Assembly (NCBI GenBank): GCA_902806065.1
Contig: CADCVE010000029.1
Span: 1-44,227, forward strand
DNA: 44,227 nucleotides
Origin: an uncultured Rubrobacteraceae bacterium
GTDB taxonomy: Bacteria > Actinomycetota > Rubrobacteria > Rubrobacterales > Rubrobacteraceae
Reading direction: 5' to 3'
The position numbers were made by a program, and so were the translations under genes. The notes under the pieces were generated by a model. The model saw only the letters and a list, made by a program, of their open reading frames with translations. It made no database searches and was not told where the DNA came from. Of the stretch, positions 1 to 8,686 are shown piece by piece. How positions within the stretch are numbered: the first letter of the stretch is position 1; every line of letters begins with the position of its first letter.

Positions 1-47
1 CCGAGCCTCTAGATCCTCCGCCTTACTGGATCCGGTCCGGCCCACCC

Positions 48-1091
48 TCACCCCTTCTTCTTGCCCAGCATCTTCGCCCGGAGGCGCCCGATCTTGCCCA
101 GCAGCTTCCAGCTCCTCGAGCCCTGTATCTCCTGCATCTGGTGTTTGAGGTCCTGGTTCTTTTTCTGCAGTAGCTCGGTCCTTCGCTGCTCCTTGGAGAG
201 GCTGCTCTTCAAACTCTGGATCTGATGCTCAAGTTCCCAGGTCCTCCGGACCTGGATTGCCGTTTCGGTCTCTTCCCTTTCGAGGCTAGCCCCGAATATA
301 CGTGGCTGGCTCGATGTCCCGCGGTCGGCGGCCGTGTAGCCATCGAGCTCTCTCCACTGCTCTTCGATACGGTCGAGCACCCACTGCTCGGCGACGTGAT
401 CCTTCCTCTTCTCGATAAGCGCAACCTGCTCCTCGCTGAACGGTTCTTTCGCTCGCCGCTCACCCTCGAACTCGCGGGACATCTCCCGCCAGGCTTTGCG
501 TATAGAATCGTCGAATTCAAGGTCCAGGAATCGGGAAATCAGCGGGATGCAGTCCTCGTTTCTATAGAAGAAGTCGTGGTAGCTGACGATCAGAACTTTA
601 GGGTTCAGGCCGCTTTCTATAAACTCACGAGTGCTCCGCATCGTGCGGTTCCAGAACTCTACCCCCATCTCGAAACCGTTCTTACCCCCGAGCCATACGT
701 CCTCCGGGTTCTTCGACCTCGCATCGAAAGACTCAACGACCTCCTCGATGGGACGATACGTCAAGATGAAGCTCGCCCCGGGGTTGTTCAGGTAGATCGC
801 CGGGAGAAGCCTCGCGTAGCCCGGGTGCTTGTCACCGATCCACTTCAGCTTTGCCGGGTCCTTCCTTGCAAGAAGCTCCGCATGGTACTCCAGCGGTATG
901 TTCGTCTCCCCACTACGCTGCTGAGGCTCGTAGTCCAGAATCCTGTCGAAGGTAAAGAAGCTCGAGTCGATCTTCCGAGGGACGTACTTGTAGCGCTCCC
1001 TACACACCAGTATCTCCTGGTGTTGGTTCAGATAGTCGGCGAACGCCGTGGTCCCGCTCCTCGCAGGGCCTGAGACAAACAGGAGTTTCAT
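48..1091 (-). CDS. Sulfotransferase with C-terminal coiled coil and SRSW tail
   Basis: Likely transfers sulfate from PAPS to a sugar hydroxyl of the surface glycan, in the cytoplasm. The 5'-phosphosulfate loop GPARSGTT is at residues 8-15 and the 3'-phosphate motif, YRPIEEVVES, is at about 112-121. It is a close paralog of the gene at 8687-9733: both share RERYKYVP near residue 31 and the IGDK-P-GY segment. After the catalytic domain, residues about 270-324 are a heptad-rich coiled coil, and the protein ends in SRSWKLLGKIGRLRAK plus a lysine-rich end. The ATG is preceded by AAGGATG about nine bases upstream. A promoter lies at 1150-1179, and the gene diverges from the tandem pair at 1442 and 2864. 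The acceptor is unknown. The fold call is firm; the tail is shared with other genes in the window. Confidence 0.88.
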   Translation of the reverse strand: MKLLFVSGPARSGTTAFADYLNQHQEILVCRERYKYVPRKIDSSFFTFDRILDYEPQQRSGETNIPLEYHAELLARKDPAKLKWIGDKHPGYARLLPAIYLNNPGASFILTYRPIEEVVESFDARSKNPEDVWLGGKNGFEMGVEFWNRTMRSTREFIESGLNPKVLIVSYHDFFYRNEDCIPLISRFLDLEFDDSIRKAWREMSREFEGERRAKEPFSEEQVALIEKRKDHVAEQWVLDRIEEQWRELDGYTAADRGTSSQPRIFGASLEREETETAIQVRRTWELEHQIQSLKSSLSKEQRRTELLQKKNQDLKHQMQEIQGSRSWKLLGKIGRLRAKMLGKKKG

Positions 1092-1149
1092 AGCAATTCA
1101 TCCTTCGCAAGTAACTAGCTCGAGCTTGCTCACGCCTCTTACCGCTCGC

Positions 1150-1179
1150 AGTATACTCACCCAACTTCCGCTTTGTAAA
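1150..1179 (-). promoter_or_regulatory. Sigma-70-type promoter for the sulfotransferase at 48-1091
   Basis: On the minus strand, TTTACA (1174-1179) is followed by 18 bases and TATACT (1150-1155). This is a good match to the housekeeping consensus. The predicted start is about 50 bases upstream of the ATG at 1091, leaving room for the Shine-Dalgarno site. Confidence 0.6.
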
Positions 1180-1372
1180 GGCTGGCAACAATCTCCTCTC
1201 TACGGGCGAGAAGCGACCGATGGATCACTATGCAACGCCTCGTACTCGGGTCGTTGCGAAGGCGCGTAAGATCCTCCACGGCCTCGGGTTTTACGAGCGG
1301 TTCGTCTCCAAACGCCCCGTTAATGCGGTTCGGGTTCGTTCTCCACGGTACGATTGGTCGAGATCTCCGCTA

Positions 1373-1401
1373 TTGACGATCTGCCGGGATGCTTGTAGTC
1401 T
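1373..1401 (+). promoter_or_regulatory. Promoter of the first tandem sulfotransferase gene
   Basis: TTGACG (1373-1378), 17 bases, then TAGTCT (1396-1401). The same arrangement, with the shared string GATGCTTGTAG around the -10 box, occurs before the second tandem copy at 2791-2819. This supports both sites as real promoters and argues against a start upstream of 1442. Confidence 0.6.
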
Positions 1402-1441
1402 TTGTACAGTTAGGCGGAAAGCTCGTAGAAGGGGAGCGTTT

Positions 1442-2683
1442 ATGCCGATCTTCCGATTCAAAAAAGCCATTGATATTGCGCGAAACGCAAAGGTGTTCCT
1501 GGACCTTGAGAGCGGCATCGCGCGCGGCATGCCACCGAATGGCGGACCCCAAGCCGGGGACCCGAAGAACGCTGGCCGCCACATGAGAAGGCAAAAGAAG
1601 ATGATCAAGGGCAGAGACCAGGAGATCTCCCGGCTGAAGAGCGAACTGCGCGCCGCCAAGGAGAGGGCATATGCGGAATCCGGCGCCTCGCGCATCGCTC
1701 TAGCGGACGCTATGCAATACGAGGAGCAGGCCGAGGATCTAAGGAACGTCCGACAGCACATAAACGCGCAGAAGAACAGGCTCAAGAGCAAAGACCACGA
1801 ACTCTTCCAGCTGAAGAACGAGGCCCGCGACATCATGGAGCGGCTGGCGAGCCTCCAGGATGAGCCTCCGACCCCCCTTTCGAAGGAGCCGGAGGTGGGT
1901 ACGCTGCCCGACTTCCTCGTCATCGGGGCGCAAAAGTGCGGGACTACCACCCTCTACCACCACCTCACCCAACACCCCCACGTCGGGCGCGCCGCCACGA
2001 AGGAGTTGCACTACTTCGACAACTACTTCGACAAGAGCGTCGAGTGGTACCGGCGGTGCTTCCCGCCGCCCAAGTGGACAGACGGACGGAGGACCATTAC
2101 CGGGGAAGCCACGCCCAAGTACCTGAATCATCCGGCCGTGCCCGAGAGGGCGGCGGCGGTGGTCCCGCGGGCCAAGCTGATCGCGCTGCTCAGGAACCCG
2201 GTAGACAGGACTTATTCCAGCTTCCACCACTCGGCAAGGAACGGGCGGCGCGAGGACATGGGCTTCGAAGAAGCCGTGGAAGCGTCCCTAGGGTTCGCAG
2301 AAGCGGAGAAGACACAGCCGTTCGGCGAAGAAGACGATGCTCCCGTACGCAAGCACGATCTACTCGACATCAACGGCCTGATAAAGAGGAGCATCTACGT
2401 GGATCAGCTTCAGAGGTGGTCGAGATTCTTCAGCGACGAGCAGATGCTCGTGCTAAAGAGCGAGGACTTCTTCGAGCGCACGTCGGAGACGCTCGGACGC
2501 GTCTTGGACTTCCTTGGCCTGCCCGACTGGGAACCCGAAACGGAGTCCGAGACCTCGAGGGTCCGCAACAAGGGCACCTACAAGCAAGGGATGGCTCCGG
2601 CCACCAGACGACGGCTAGAGGAGTACTTCGAGCCTCACAACCAGAGGCTCTACGAGTATCTTGGCGTAGACTTCGGATGGTAG
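1442..2683 (+). CDS. Sulfotransferase with N-terminal tag and coiled coil (tandem copy 1)
   Basis: A 413-residue sulfotransferase of the heparan N-/O-sulfotransferase-like type. The PAPS loop GAQKCGTT is at 162-169 and the 3'-phosphate motif LRNPVDRTYS is at 250-259. The end, with GTYKQGM and a YFEPHNQRLYE-type tail, is typical of this subfamily. Residues 1-29 form the shared tag (MPIFRF... VKVFL-like ... GIARG), and about 50-140 is a charged coiled coil containing KMIKGRDQEISRLKSEL. The ATG at 1442 is chosen over an in-frame upstream ATG at 1220. It has AAGGGGAG just upstream, it lies downstream of the promoter at 1373-1401, and the next gene begins at the same motif. It is a tandem duplicate of 2864-4075. 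Confidence 0.88.
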   Translation: MPIFRFKKAIDIARNAKVFLDLESGIARGMPPNGGPQAGDPKNAGRHMRRQKKMIKGRDQEISRLKSELRAAKERAYAESGASRIALADAMQYEEQAEDLRNVRQHINAQKNRLKSKDHELFQLKNEARDIMERLASLQDEPPTPLSKEPEVGTLPDFLVIGAQKCGTTTLYHHLTQHPHVGRAATKELHYFDNYFDKSVEWYRRCFPPPKWTDGRRTITGEATPKYLNHPAVPERAAAVVPRAKLIALLRNPVDRTYSSFHHSARNGRREDMGFEEAVEASLGFAEAEKTQPFGEEDDAPVRKHDLLDINGLIKRSIYVDQLQRWSRFFSDEQMLVLKSEDFFERTSETLGRVLDFLGLPDWEPETESETSRVRNKGTYKQGMAPATRRRLEEYFEPHNQRLYEYLGVDFGW

Positions 2684-2790
2684 CCCGCCGGGCGGGATAG
2701 GACTCCTCTAGCAGCGGGACGCTCGTACTCTCATTCAACACCATCGTTTTGAAGTATAGGGCCGTCAGCCTTCGAAGGTGGCCCTCAATG

Positions 2791-2819
2791 TTGACGACGC
2801 GGGGAGATGCTTGTAGCCT
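2791..2819 (+). promoter_or_regulatory. Promoter of the second tandem sulfotransferase gene
   Basis: TTGACG (2791-2796), 17 bases, then TAGCCT (2814-2819). Spacing and sequence match the site at 1373-1401, so the regulatory region was duplicated with the gene. The two copies can therefore be transcribed independently. Confidence 0.6.
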
Positions 2820-2863
2820 CTGTACGGACCGTGGGACAGACGGGCCACAGAAAAGGAGCGTTC

Positions 2864-4075
2864 TTGCCGATCTTCAAATTTAGCAAAGCTTTGAGCATAG
2901 CACGGGGCGTAAAGGTGTTCCTGAACCTGGAGGGTGGTATCACGCGTGGTGCGCCAATGAATGTCGGGCGCGGCGGGCACCAGGCTAAGGATCTCAAGGG
3001 CGCCCGGCAGCGTACAAGCAAGCGGACGAGCAAGCTCAAGGACAGGGACCAGGAGATCTCCCGGCTGAAGGACGAACTGCGCGCCGTGGAGGAGCGGGTG
3101 GGTCCGCAGGGCGGCGTCTCGCATGATGCGTTGCCAAGCGCCGAGCAACGCATGGAACAGGCCGAGGACCTGAAAAACGCCCGACAGCACATAAGCAAGC
3201 AGAGAAAGCTGCTCAGGAGCAAAACTCGGGAGATCTTCCAGATAAAAAACGAGTTACGCGACGCCAGGGAGCGGCTGGAAAGCCTCCAGGATGCGCCTCC
3301 GACTTCCCTTTCGGAGGAGCCGGAGGTGGGTACGCTGCCCGACTTCCTCATCATCGGGGCGCGAAAGTGCGGGACCAGTACCCTCTACTACCACCTCACC
3401 CAGCACCCCCACGTCGAGCGCGCCGTGAGGAAGGAGTTGCACTTCTTCGATAACCACTTCGACAAGGGCGTCGAGTGGTACCGACAATGCTTCCCGCCAC
3501 CCAGGTGGGAGGACAGGCGCAGGACCATTGCCGGGGAAGCCACGCCCAAATACCTGTTCCACCCGGCCGTGCCCGAGAGGGCGGCGGCGGTGGTCCCGCA
3601 GGCCAAGCTGATCGCGCTGCTCAGGAACCCGGTAGACAGAGCTTACTCCCACTATCACGGCGAGGTAAGACACGGGCGCGAGAACCGGAGCTTTGAAGAA
3701 GCCGTGGAAGAGGAGAAAGTACGCCTATCCGGCGGGGAGAGCGCGGCTCCCGAGCACGAAGCCGCCCCTCCGCCCTTCGGTTACCTGGCCGGTAGTATAT
3801 ACGTAGATCAGCTCCAGAGGTGGTCGAGGTTCTTTAGCGACGAGCAGATGCTCGTGCTAAAGAGCGAGGACTTCTTCGAGCGCATGCCCGAGCAAATCGA
3901 GCGAATCCTGGCCTTCCTCGGCCTGCCGGCCTGGCAACCAGAGACCCTGGAGGTCCGCAATGAGGGTACCTACAGGCAGGAGATGGATCCGGCCACCAGA
4001 CGACGGCTAGAGGAGTACTTCGAGCCTCACAACCGGAGGCTCTACGAGCACCTAGGTGTGGACTTCGCATGGTAG
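2864..4075 (+). CDS. Sulfotransferase with N-terminal tag and coiled coil (tandem copy 2)
   Basis: A 403-residue paralog of the preceding gene. The PAPS loop GARKCGTS is at 165-172 and LRNPVDRAYS is at 253-262. The tag is LPIFKFSKAL followed by a helix ending GGITRG, residues 1-29. A coiled coil follows at about 50-140 with DQEISRLKDEL, as in copy 1. The start is a TTG at 2864 with AAAAGGAG seven bases upstream; an ATG at 2807 lies inside the promoter's -10 region and is rejected. The central acceptor-facing stretch (about residues 268-300) differs strongly from copy 1, while flanking blocks are nearly identical in DNA. The two copies probably have different acceptor positions, but this is inference. 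Confidence 0.87.
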   Translation: MPIFKFSKALSIARGVKVFLNLEGGITRGAPMNVGRGGHQAKDLKGARQRTSKRTSKLKDRDQEISRLKDELRAVEERVGPQGGVSHDALPSAEQRMEQAEDLKNARQHISKQRKLLRSKTREIFQIKNELRDARERLESLQDAPPTSLSEEPEVGTLPDFLIIGARKCGTSTLYYHLTQHPHVERAVRKELHFFDNHFDKGVEWYRQCFPPPRWEDRRRTIAGEATPKYLFHPAVPERAAAVVPQAKLIALLRNPVDRAYSHYHGEVRHGRENRSFEEAVEEEKVRLSGGESAAPEHEAAPPPFGYLAGSIYVDQLQRWSRFFSDEQMLVLKSEDFFERMPEQIERILAFLGLPAWQPETLEVRNEGTYRQEMDPATRRRLEEYFEPHNRRLYEHLGVDFAW

Positions 4076-4160
4076 CCTCGAAGTCTCGACTTATCGATCA
4101 GTGGGACAGGGAGCTACAGGAGATGAGGAGAAACAACACCGCAAGGAGCGATTTACACGC

Positions 4161-5465
4161 TTGAGGGGGGAGCATTACCAGGGAGCATCCGGCATCGAGC
4201 ACCGTACAACGCAGGTGGACGATAAGTACGATATCGTGTTCTTCTGGAAGTCGAACGATACCGGCATATACGGCAGAAGACAGGATATGCTCGTCAAGTA
4301 CCTGTCCCGGTCGCCGAGGGTCAACCGGATCGTCCATTTCGACCGCCCGATACCGCTCGGCTTCCTGTGGTCCCTCCTAAAGCTGGGCAAGGCCCGCAAG
4401 TTCGACCAATCAAACCCGATCTTCTTCCAGACCCTCTCAAGACTCCTGAAGCTGAAGAACTCCGAGAAGGTCAAGTACTACACGTTCGTGTACATTCTGG
4501 GGATCGGCCTCTTTGGCCGGCTCCTCGGATTATTTCTCCCGAAGAAGCGCCACTACACAAAGTACCTCAAACGTGTCCTGTCGAAGAACAGCATAGGAAA
4601 GCGAAGGACCATCTTCTGGGTCTGTCCGGGAAACTTCGACTTCCCACAGATTGTGGAAGCCTTCGATCCGGGGTTCGTAGTCGCCGATGTGATCGACGAC
4701 CAGAGAGCCTGGTTCGAGCCGGACTCCCCCCGGGCCGCGAAGCTGACCGGGAACTACGAAGAAATTTTAGGCACGAGCGACCTGGTTCTGGCGAACTGCG
4801 AGAGTGTGCGGCAGTCTATGCTCCCATACTCCGAAGACGTACACCTGATCCCGAACGCGAGCGAGCTACCGGACGTACACGAGACGCGCCAAGGGAAGCC
4901 CAAAGAGTTGAGGAAGATCGAGGGTCCTATCCTGGGCTACGTGGGGAACCTCTCCGTGCGTATCGACATCGACCTGCTCGAACACCTCGCCCGGAGCCGT
5001 CCCGACTGGAATGTCGTGCTGATCGGCTCCGTTCATCTTTCGAGAGACATCTTGAAGAGGCTGGACGTCTTCGAGAACGTCCACTTTCTGGGCGTCAAGC
5101 AGTACACCGACGCCCAACGCTACATCAGAAACTTCGACGTGGCCATCATCCCGCATCTGGACAATGAGATGACCCGTTCGATGAGCCCCTTGAAACTGTA
5201 CGTTTACTATTCCATGAACGTCCCCATTGTAACGACCGAGATCGAGAACCTCGCCGAGCTACGAGACCTGGTGTACGTAGCGCGAGACAAGAACGACTTT
5301 GTAGAGAAGGTCGAGTTGGCCCTGCAAAGGGGTAAAACCCCCGGGTCGGGCACGAAGCGCATGGACCTCCTTAGAGAGTACTCGTGGGAGACGAGGGTAG
5401 AGCAGATTTTGAGCCTGATCGACCAGGAATCCCGCGGGGCCTTCGCGGAACGTAACGTGGTTTAG
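4161..5465 (+). CDS. GT-B glycosyltransferase, TuaH-like
   Basis: Predicted cytoplasmic sugar transferase of the GT-B fold. The N-terminal half starts with YDIVFFWKSNDTGIYGRRQD. The C-terminal half carries the nucleotide-sugar domain GPILGYVGNLSVRIDIDLL, then VVLIGSVH and a SMSPLKLYVYYSMNVPIVTT stretch, as in teichuronic-acid TuaH-like enzymes. The start is uncertain: TTG at 4161 has AAGGAG twelve bases upstream, but in-frame GTG at 4101 and ATG at 4056 also exist, the latter overlapping the preceding gene. It follows the tandem sulfotransferases on the same strand and is probably cotranscribed with copy 2. The sugar and linkage cannot be read from sequence. Confidence 0.8.
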   Translation: MRGEHYQGASGIEHRTTQVDDKYDIVFFWKSNDTGIYGRRQDMLVKYLSRSPRVNRIVHFDRPIPLGFLWSLLKLGKARKFDQSNPIFFQTLSRLLKLKNSEKVKYYTFVYILGIGLFGRLLGLFLPKKRHYTKYLKRVLSKNSIGKRRTIFWVCPGNFDFPQIVEAFDPGFVVADVIDDQRAWFEPDSPRAAKLTGNYEEILGTSDLVLANCESVRQSMLPYSEDVHLIPNASELPDVHETRQGKPKELRKIEGPILGYVGNLSVRIDIDLLEHLARSRPDWNVVLIGSVHLSRDILKRLDVFENVHFLGVKQYTDAQRYIRNFDVAIIPHLDNEMTRSMSPLKLYVYYSMNVPIVTTEIENLAELRDLVYVARDKNDFVEKVELALQRGKTPGSGTKRMDLLREYSWETRVEQILSLIDQESRGAFAERNVV

Positions 5466-5560
5466 AGGAACTACAAAGCGAACGGCGCGTCTCGCAAGAC
5501 GCCCGGTACCTGGAACTCCGGCCTCTCGGCGAGGAATAGGGCTGCGGATTCCCGGAATAG

Positions 5561-6260
5561 GCGGATGTGAGCGGCAAGCCACGCCACGTCCGCGACAGCG
5601 CACGCCTTAGCGCAGCCGAAAAAGACGAGATAGACATCTGGTACCGCGATCGCCTAAGATCGATGATAGCCGTGGACGAGATAGTCGCTTCCATCGTCCG
5701 GGAGTTCGAAGCAACGGGGGAGCTCGACAACACTTACTGTTCTTTACTTCGGACAATGGCTGGATGCAGGGCGAGCACCGCATCGAGAAGTTCAAGAAAC
5801 ACCCCTAGAAGAATCGGCGAAGACTCCCCTCTTCGTCCGGGGTCCGGGGATCGCTCCTGGCTCGCGGATAGACCGGCTGGCACTTGACACCGACTACGCC
5901 CCGACCTTCGCGCAACTCGCGGGGCTCCCCTTCGAAGCCGATGGACGCTCGCTTGCGCCGCTCTTACACGGGGACAATCCGCCCTCCTGACGCACGCCCG
6001 TGCTCCTCGAAAGCCTCGACGTTGACGACCCCGACCCGCCGCCCGTCTACGAAGGCATACGCACCGAAGACCACAAATACGTCGAGTACGGTACGGAGGA
6101 CAAGGAACTCTACGATATGAACGCCGATCTCTACGAGCTAGAGAACCGGGCCCAAGCGGGTAGCCCGGACCCCGACACCGCCAGTCGGCTGCAAGAGCGG
6201 TTGAACGCGCTCAAGGACTGTAGCGGGCAGTCTTGCCGGGACGCCGAGGATGCCCCGTAG
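5561..6260 (+). pseudogene. Sulfatase remnant, C-terminal part, frameshifted
   Basis: Three reading frames together spell the C-terminal half of a type I (alkaline-phosphatase superfamily) sulfatase. The pieces are SGKPRHVRDSARLS, RLRSMIAVDEIV, then FFTSDNGWMQGEHRIEKF, then LFVRGPGIAPGSRIDRLALD, DYAPTFAQLAGLP, and finally YEGIRTEDHKYVEYG and LYDMNADLYELENRAQ. Lesions: a one-base loss near 5739 (NTY to FFTSDN), a second shift near 5804, and TGG to TGA at 5988-5990 where PPSWRT is expected. The catalytic N-terminal half with the formylglycine Cys/Ser is absent. It is a dead gene amid ten sulfotransferases, so the locus once carried a desulfating enzyme. Confidence 0.85.
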
Positions 6261-6350
6261 CGCTACGGCAATCCACCTTCAAGGACACGTAAGCCTCCGG
6301 GCATGTAGAACCGAGAGACAAAGCACTCTCTTGCCTCTCTCGACTCTTCG

Positions 6351-7247
6351 TTACCTCCCCAGTATCCTGACCCGGAGAAGGCCGAGCTTGGTAAGCAATC
6401 GCCAGCCCCTGGAGCTCTGTATGTCTTGCAGTTGCTGCTTTAGGCGCCGGTTCTCCTGCGCCAGGGCTTTGTTCTCTTGTCGCTCGATCTCCGCTTCTAC
6501 GCGAGCTTCTTCGACCAGCTCGACATAACGGGCCACGATCGGGGGCAGGTCGAGAACATCTAGGAACTCCGCGAGCTTTGCGTTCTGCTGTTTGAGACGC
6601 GAGGGGACTAGTATACCGAGCCCGTGGAAACCCGGAACCCGCATCACCTCTACCTCCTGCTTCATCTGCTCCAGGAAATCTTCGACGGCAGTGAGCACGC
6701 CGTTGCGCGGGTCGTTTTCGGAGGTCGCGTTGGGGAAGTTCGGGTTTAACCCGTCCTCTTCGACGAGATCAGAAGATCCCGGCCGCATCCCCTTCCTCTC
6801 GTACGGGTTACGGTATTCGTCCGGGATGCCGTCGGGGTCGTAGTAGCCGTCGCGGCGCCCGTAAGGCCAGCCGACGTCGTGCAGCATCACGAGAGGGAAA
6901 GGCTGGGACAAGGCCTTGCAGCGTTCCTCGATCAGCTTGAGCTCATGGAAGACCGTGTACCAGTTGTGGTCGCCGTCGATGAACACCGCGTCGAACCGGT
7001 CGATCTCCGGCAAGGCATCGAGGCTCGGAGCCTGGTGGAAGATCAGATGCTCCCCGTATTGTTCTTGCCAGGCGGCAACGTTGTACTTCGGCAGTGGGTC
7101 GATCACGTGTAGCCTCGCGCCGTGCCGCCGACAGAACTCCAGAAGCCTTCGGGTGTTGGGTCCGTAATCGGACCCTATCTCGACTATGCTCTCTGGTCGC
7201 AGCGCCTCGAGAACCGGACCGGTGATCGTGTCCCAAAAACGATACAT
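6351..7247 (-). CDS. SAM methyltransferase with C-terminal coiled coil and SRGW tail
   Basis: A class I SAM methyltransferase of the Methyltransf_24-like type. Motif I VEIGSDYG is at residues 22-29, an acidic second-strand end (HVID) follows, and FIDGDHNW is at 89-96. Later come HDVGWPYGRRDGYY and MRVPGFHGLGIL. Residues about 235-278 are a coiled coil, and the protein ends SRGWRLLTKLGLL plus a short basic end, the same tail as on the sulfotransferases at 48-1091 and 8687-9733. GGAG sits just upstream of the ATG. Presumably it O-methylates the same glycan, perhaps as a chain-end modification. The gene is transcribed with the minus-strand sulfotransferases upstream of it or from the 127-base gap before it. 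Confidence 0.85.
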   Translation of the reverse strand: MYRFWDTITGPVLEALRPESIVEIGSDYGPNTRRLLEFCRRHGARLHVIDPLPKYNVAAWQEQYGEHLIFHQAPSLDALPEIDRFDAVFIDGDHNWYTVFHELKLIEERCKALSQPFPLVMLHDVGWPYGRRDGYYDPDGIPDEYRNPYERKGMRPGSSDLVEEDGLNPNFPNATSENDPRNGVLTAVEDFLEQMKQEVEVMRVPGFHGLGILVPSRLKQQNAKLAEFLDVLDLPPIVARYVELVEEARVEAEIERQENKALAQENRRLKQQLQDIQSSRGWRLLTKLGLLRVRILGR

Positions 7248-7374
7248 ATCTCCTCACCTCCTCGCGGTTGAGATCAAAGCTCGACCCTCATACGCCGCTC
7301 CCGACCGTCTCTCGCGCGAACGTGTCCCAGGCTTGTCGGATACGTGCGAACGTCCATTATCTGGGCGAGCTACC

Positions 7375-8523
7375 CTACCAGTCATGGTTCTCTTCGTAGC
7401 CAAGCTCTACAAGCAGGTCGCCAGCGGCTACCTTGAAGTCCCGTTTGTCCTTCTCGGTGAAGGTGTTCTTCCAGTCGCCCGCTATGCCCTTCCTGAAGAA
7501 CGAGGCGGCCTCTTGGCCCCTTTTCCTGCCCTCCGACAGCTTCTCGAAGCTGGCCGCGTCCACGCACTGTCGCACGACCCGCTCACTCGCGTCGGCTCCG
7601 AGGAACTGCAGCAACCGTCCGATCTCCTCTTCAGGCCTCTCCAGAAGATCCTCGTACCTCACCTCCGCATAGTTTGCGCCGAGTAGGGCTGGGCCGTCTT
7701 TCGCGGCCTTGCTTACTTTATCGCTCCACTTCGCGGCGTGGTTCGTGAGCCATCCCTCCGGGAATATCCCTTCGCCCTTCTCCAGCAACGCCCGGGGGTC
7801 CTGACGATAAGCCTCGCGCTTGGCCAGTTGATCCGGATTAATCTTACCGCCACCGCCCTGGTCCTCGGCCTGGTTCCACTTGTGGTGCGTCTGAGAGACC
7901 GCCACGTCCCGGCCGTCCCTTACGATGTGGATAACCTTCGCCTCAGAGAATATCGTACCGATCTCTTCCACGATCTCCGCTTCGTGCAAGACCGTCTTGT
8001 CCCCCACCAGCTTTTTACCGCTCTTCAAAAGCTGCTGGGTAAGGAAGTACTCAACGGCCAGTCGCGTCAGGTTGGCCAGGTGCTGGTCCGCGTCGTCACG
8101 CTTGCTCCAGACCGACCTCTCTACCCAGTACCTCAGGTCCTCCGAGCTTGCTATGGCGTTGTAAAGAGAGGTCGGCGGGTAGCTCGCCCGCCTCTTTTTT
8201 AGTTGCTCTTGCCTCCACTCCCGGCCGAAGGGGCGGCCCTCACCCTGGCAGAGTATCTCGGGGTGAGAGTCGAGCAGCTTCATCAACCAGGTCGTCCCGG
8301 ATTTCTGATGGCCTACGATAAAGAACACCGGCGTGCTCTCTCGAGGAGAACGAGGCACGCGCGCGACTTCGCGCGTCGGATCCAACTCCCCGTCCTTGCC
8401 GGCCACCCGCCGCAGAGCCTGTTTACCCGAGGCCACGCGCGACCCGAAGCCCGCGCCCCGGCTAAAGAAGGTTCTCACCTTCTTCGCCACCTCGGAGGCT
8501 GTGCGGTTCTTGAAGACTGGCAC
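7375..8523 (-). CDS. Sulfotransferase with N-terminal tag
   Basis: A PAPS-dependent sulfotransferase of 382 residues. Loop GHQKSGTT is at 71-78 and VRDGRDVAVS is at 201-210, with KLVGDKT between them. Residues 1-22 carry the shared tag: MPVFKNRTASEVAKKVRTFF. The region 23-65 is basic and probably a flexible linker. The start is GTG at 8523 with GAGGAAGGA upstream. The catalytic domain is closest to that at 15635-16756, which lacks the tag, so tag and catalytic domain have recombined. It lies between the methyltransferase and the sulfotransferase at 8687, with 127- and 163-base gaps, so it may have its own promoter. Confidence 0.87.
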   Translation of the reverse strand: MPVFKNRTASEVAKKVRTFFSRGAGFGSRVASGKQALRRVAGKDGELDPTREVARVPRSPRESTPVFFIVGHQKSGTTWLMKLLDSHPEILCQGEGRPFGREWRQEQLKKRRASYPPTSLYNAIASSEDLRYWVERSVWSKRDDADQHLANLTRLAVEYFLTQQLLKSGKKLVGDKTVLHEAEIVEEIGTIFSEAKVIHIVRDGRDVAVSQTHHKWNQAEDQGGGGKINPDQLAKREAYRQDPRALLEKGEGIFPEGWLTNHAAKWSDKVSKAAKDGPALLGANYAEVRYEDLLERPEEEIGRLLQFLGADASERVVRQCVDAASFEKLSEGRKRGQEAASFFRKGIAGDWKNTFTEKDKRDFKVAAGDLLVELGYEENHDW

Positions 8524-8686
8524 TCAGCTATCCTTCCTCTCTACCACTACGCTCAACGACTGCGGAGTCCTGCGTGGAACAGGTTTGCACACCCGCGATC
8601 CGCACCATACTCTAGCAAAAGTACGGCCGTGAGTAGCATCGTCTAGCCTACCTGTCGAGCCCTCTCTGTTCGTCTGCTTACGCCCT

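Noticed and set aside
225-1073. Long plus-strand open frame opposite the sulfotransferase at 48-1091
   Set aside because: Mirror frame of a GC-rich gene; no domain, no ribosome site, and the opposite strand has clear PAPS motifs.
1220-1441. N-terminal extension of the first tandem sulfotransferase
   Set aside because: It overlaps the promoter at 1373-1401. The paralog begins at the MPIF-equivalent position and a good ribosome site precedes 1442.
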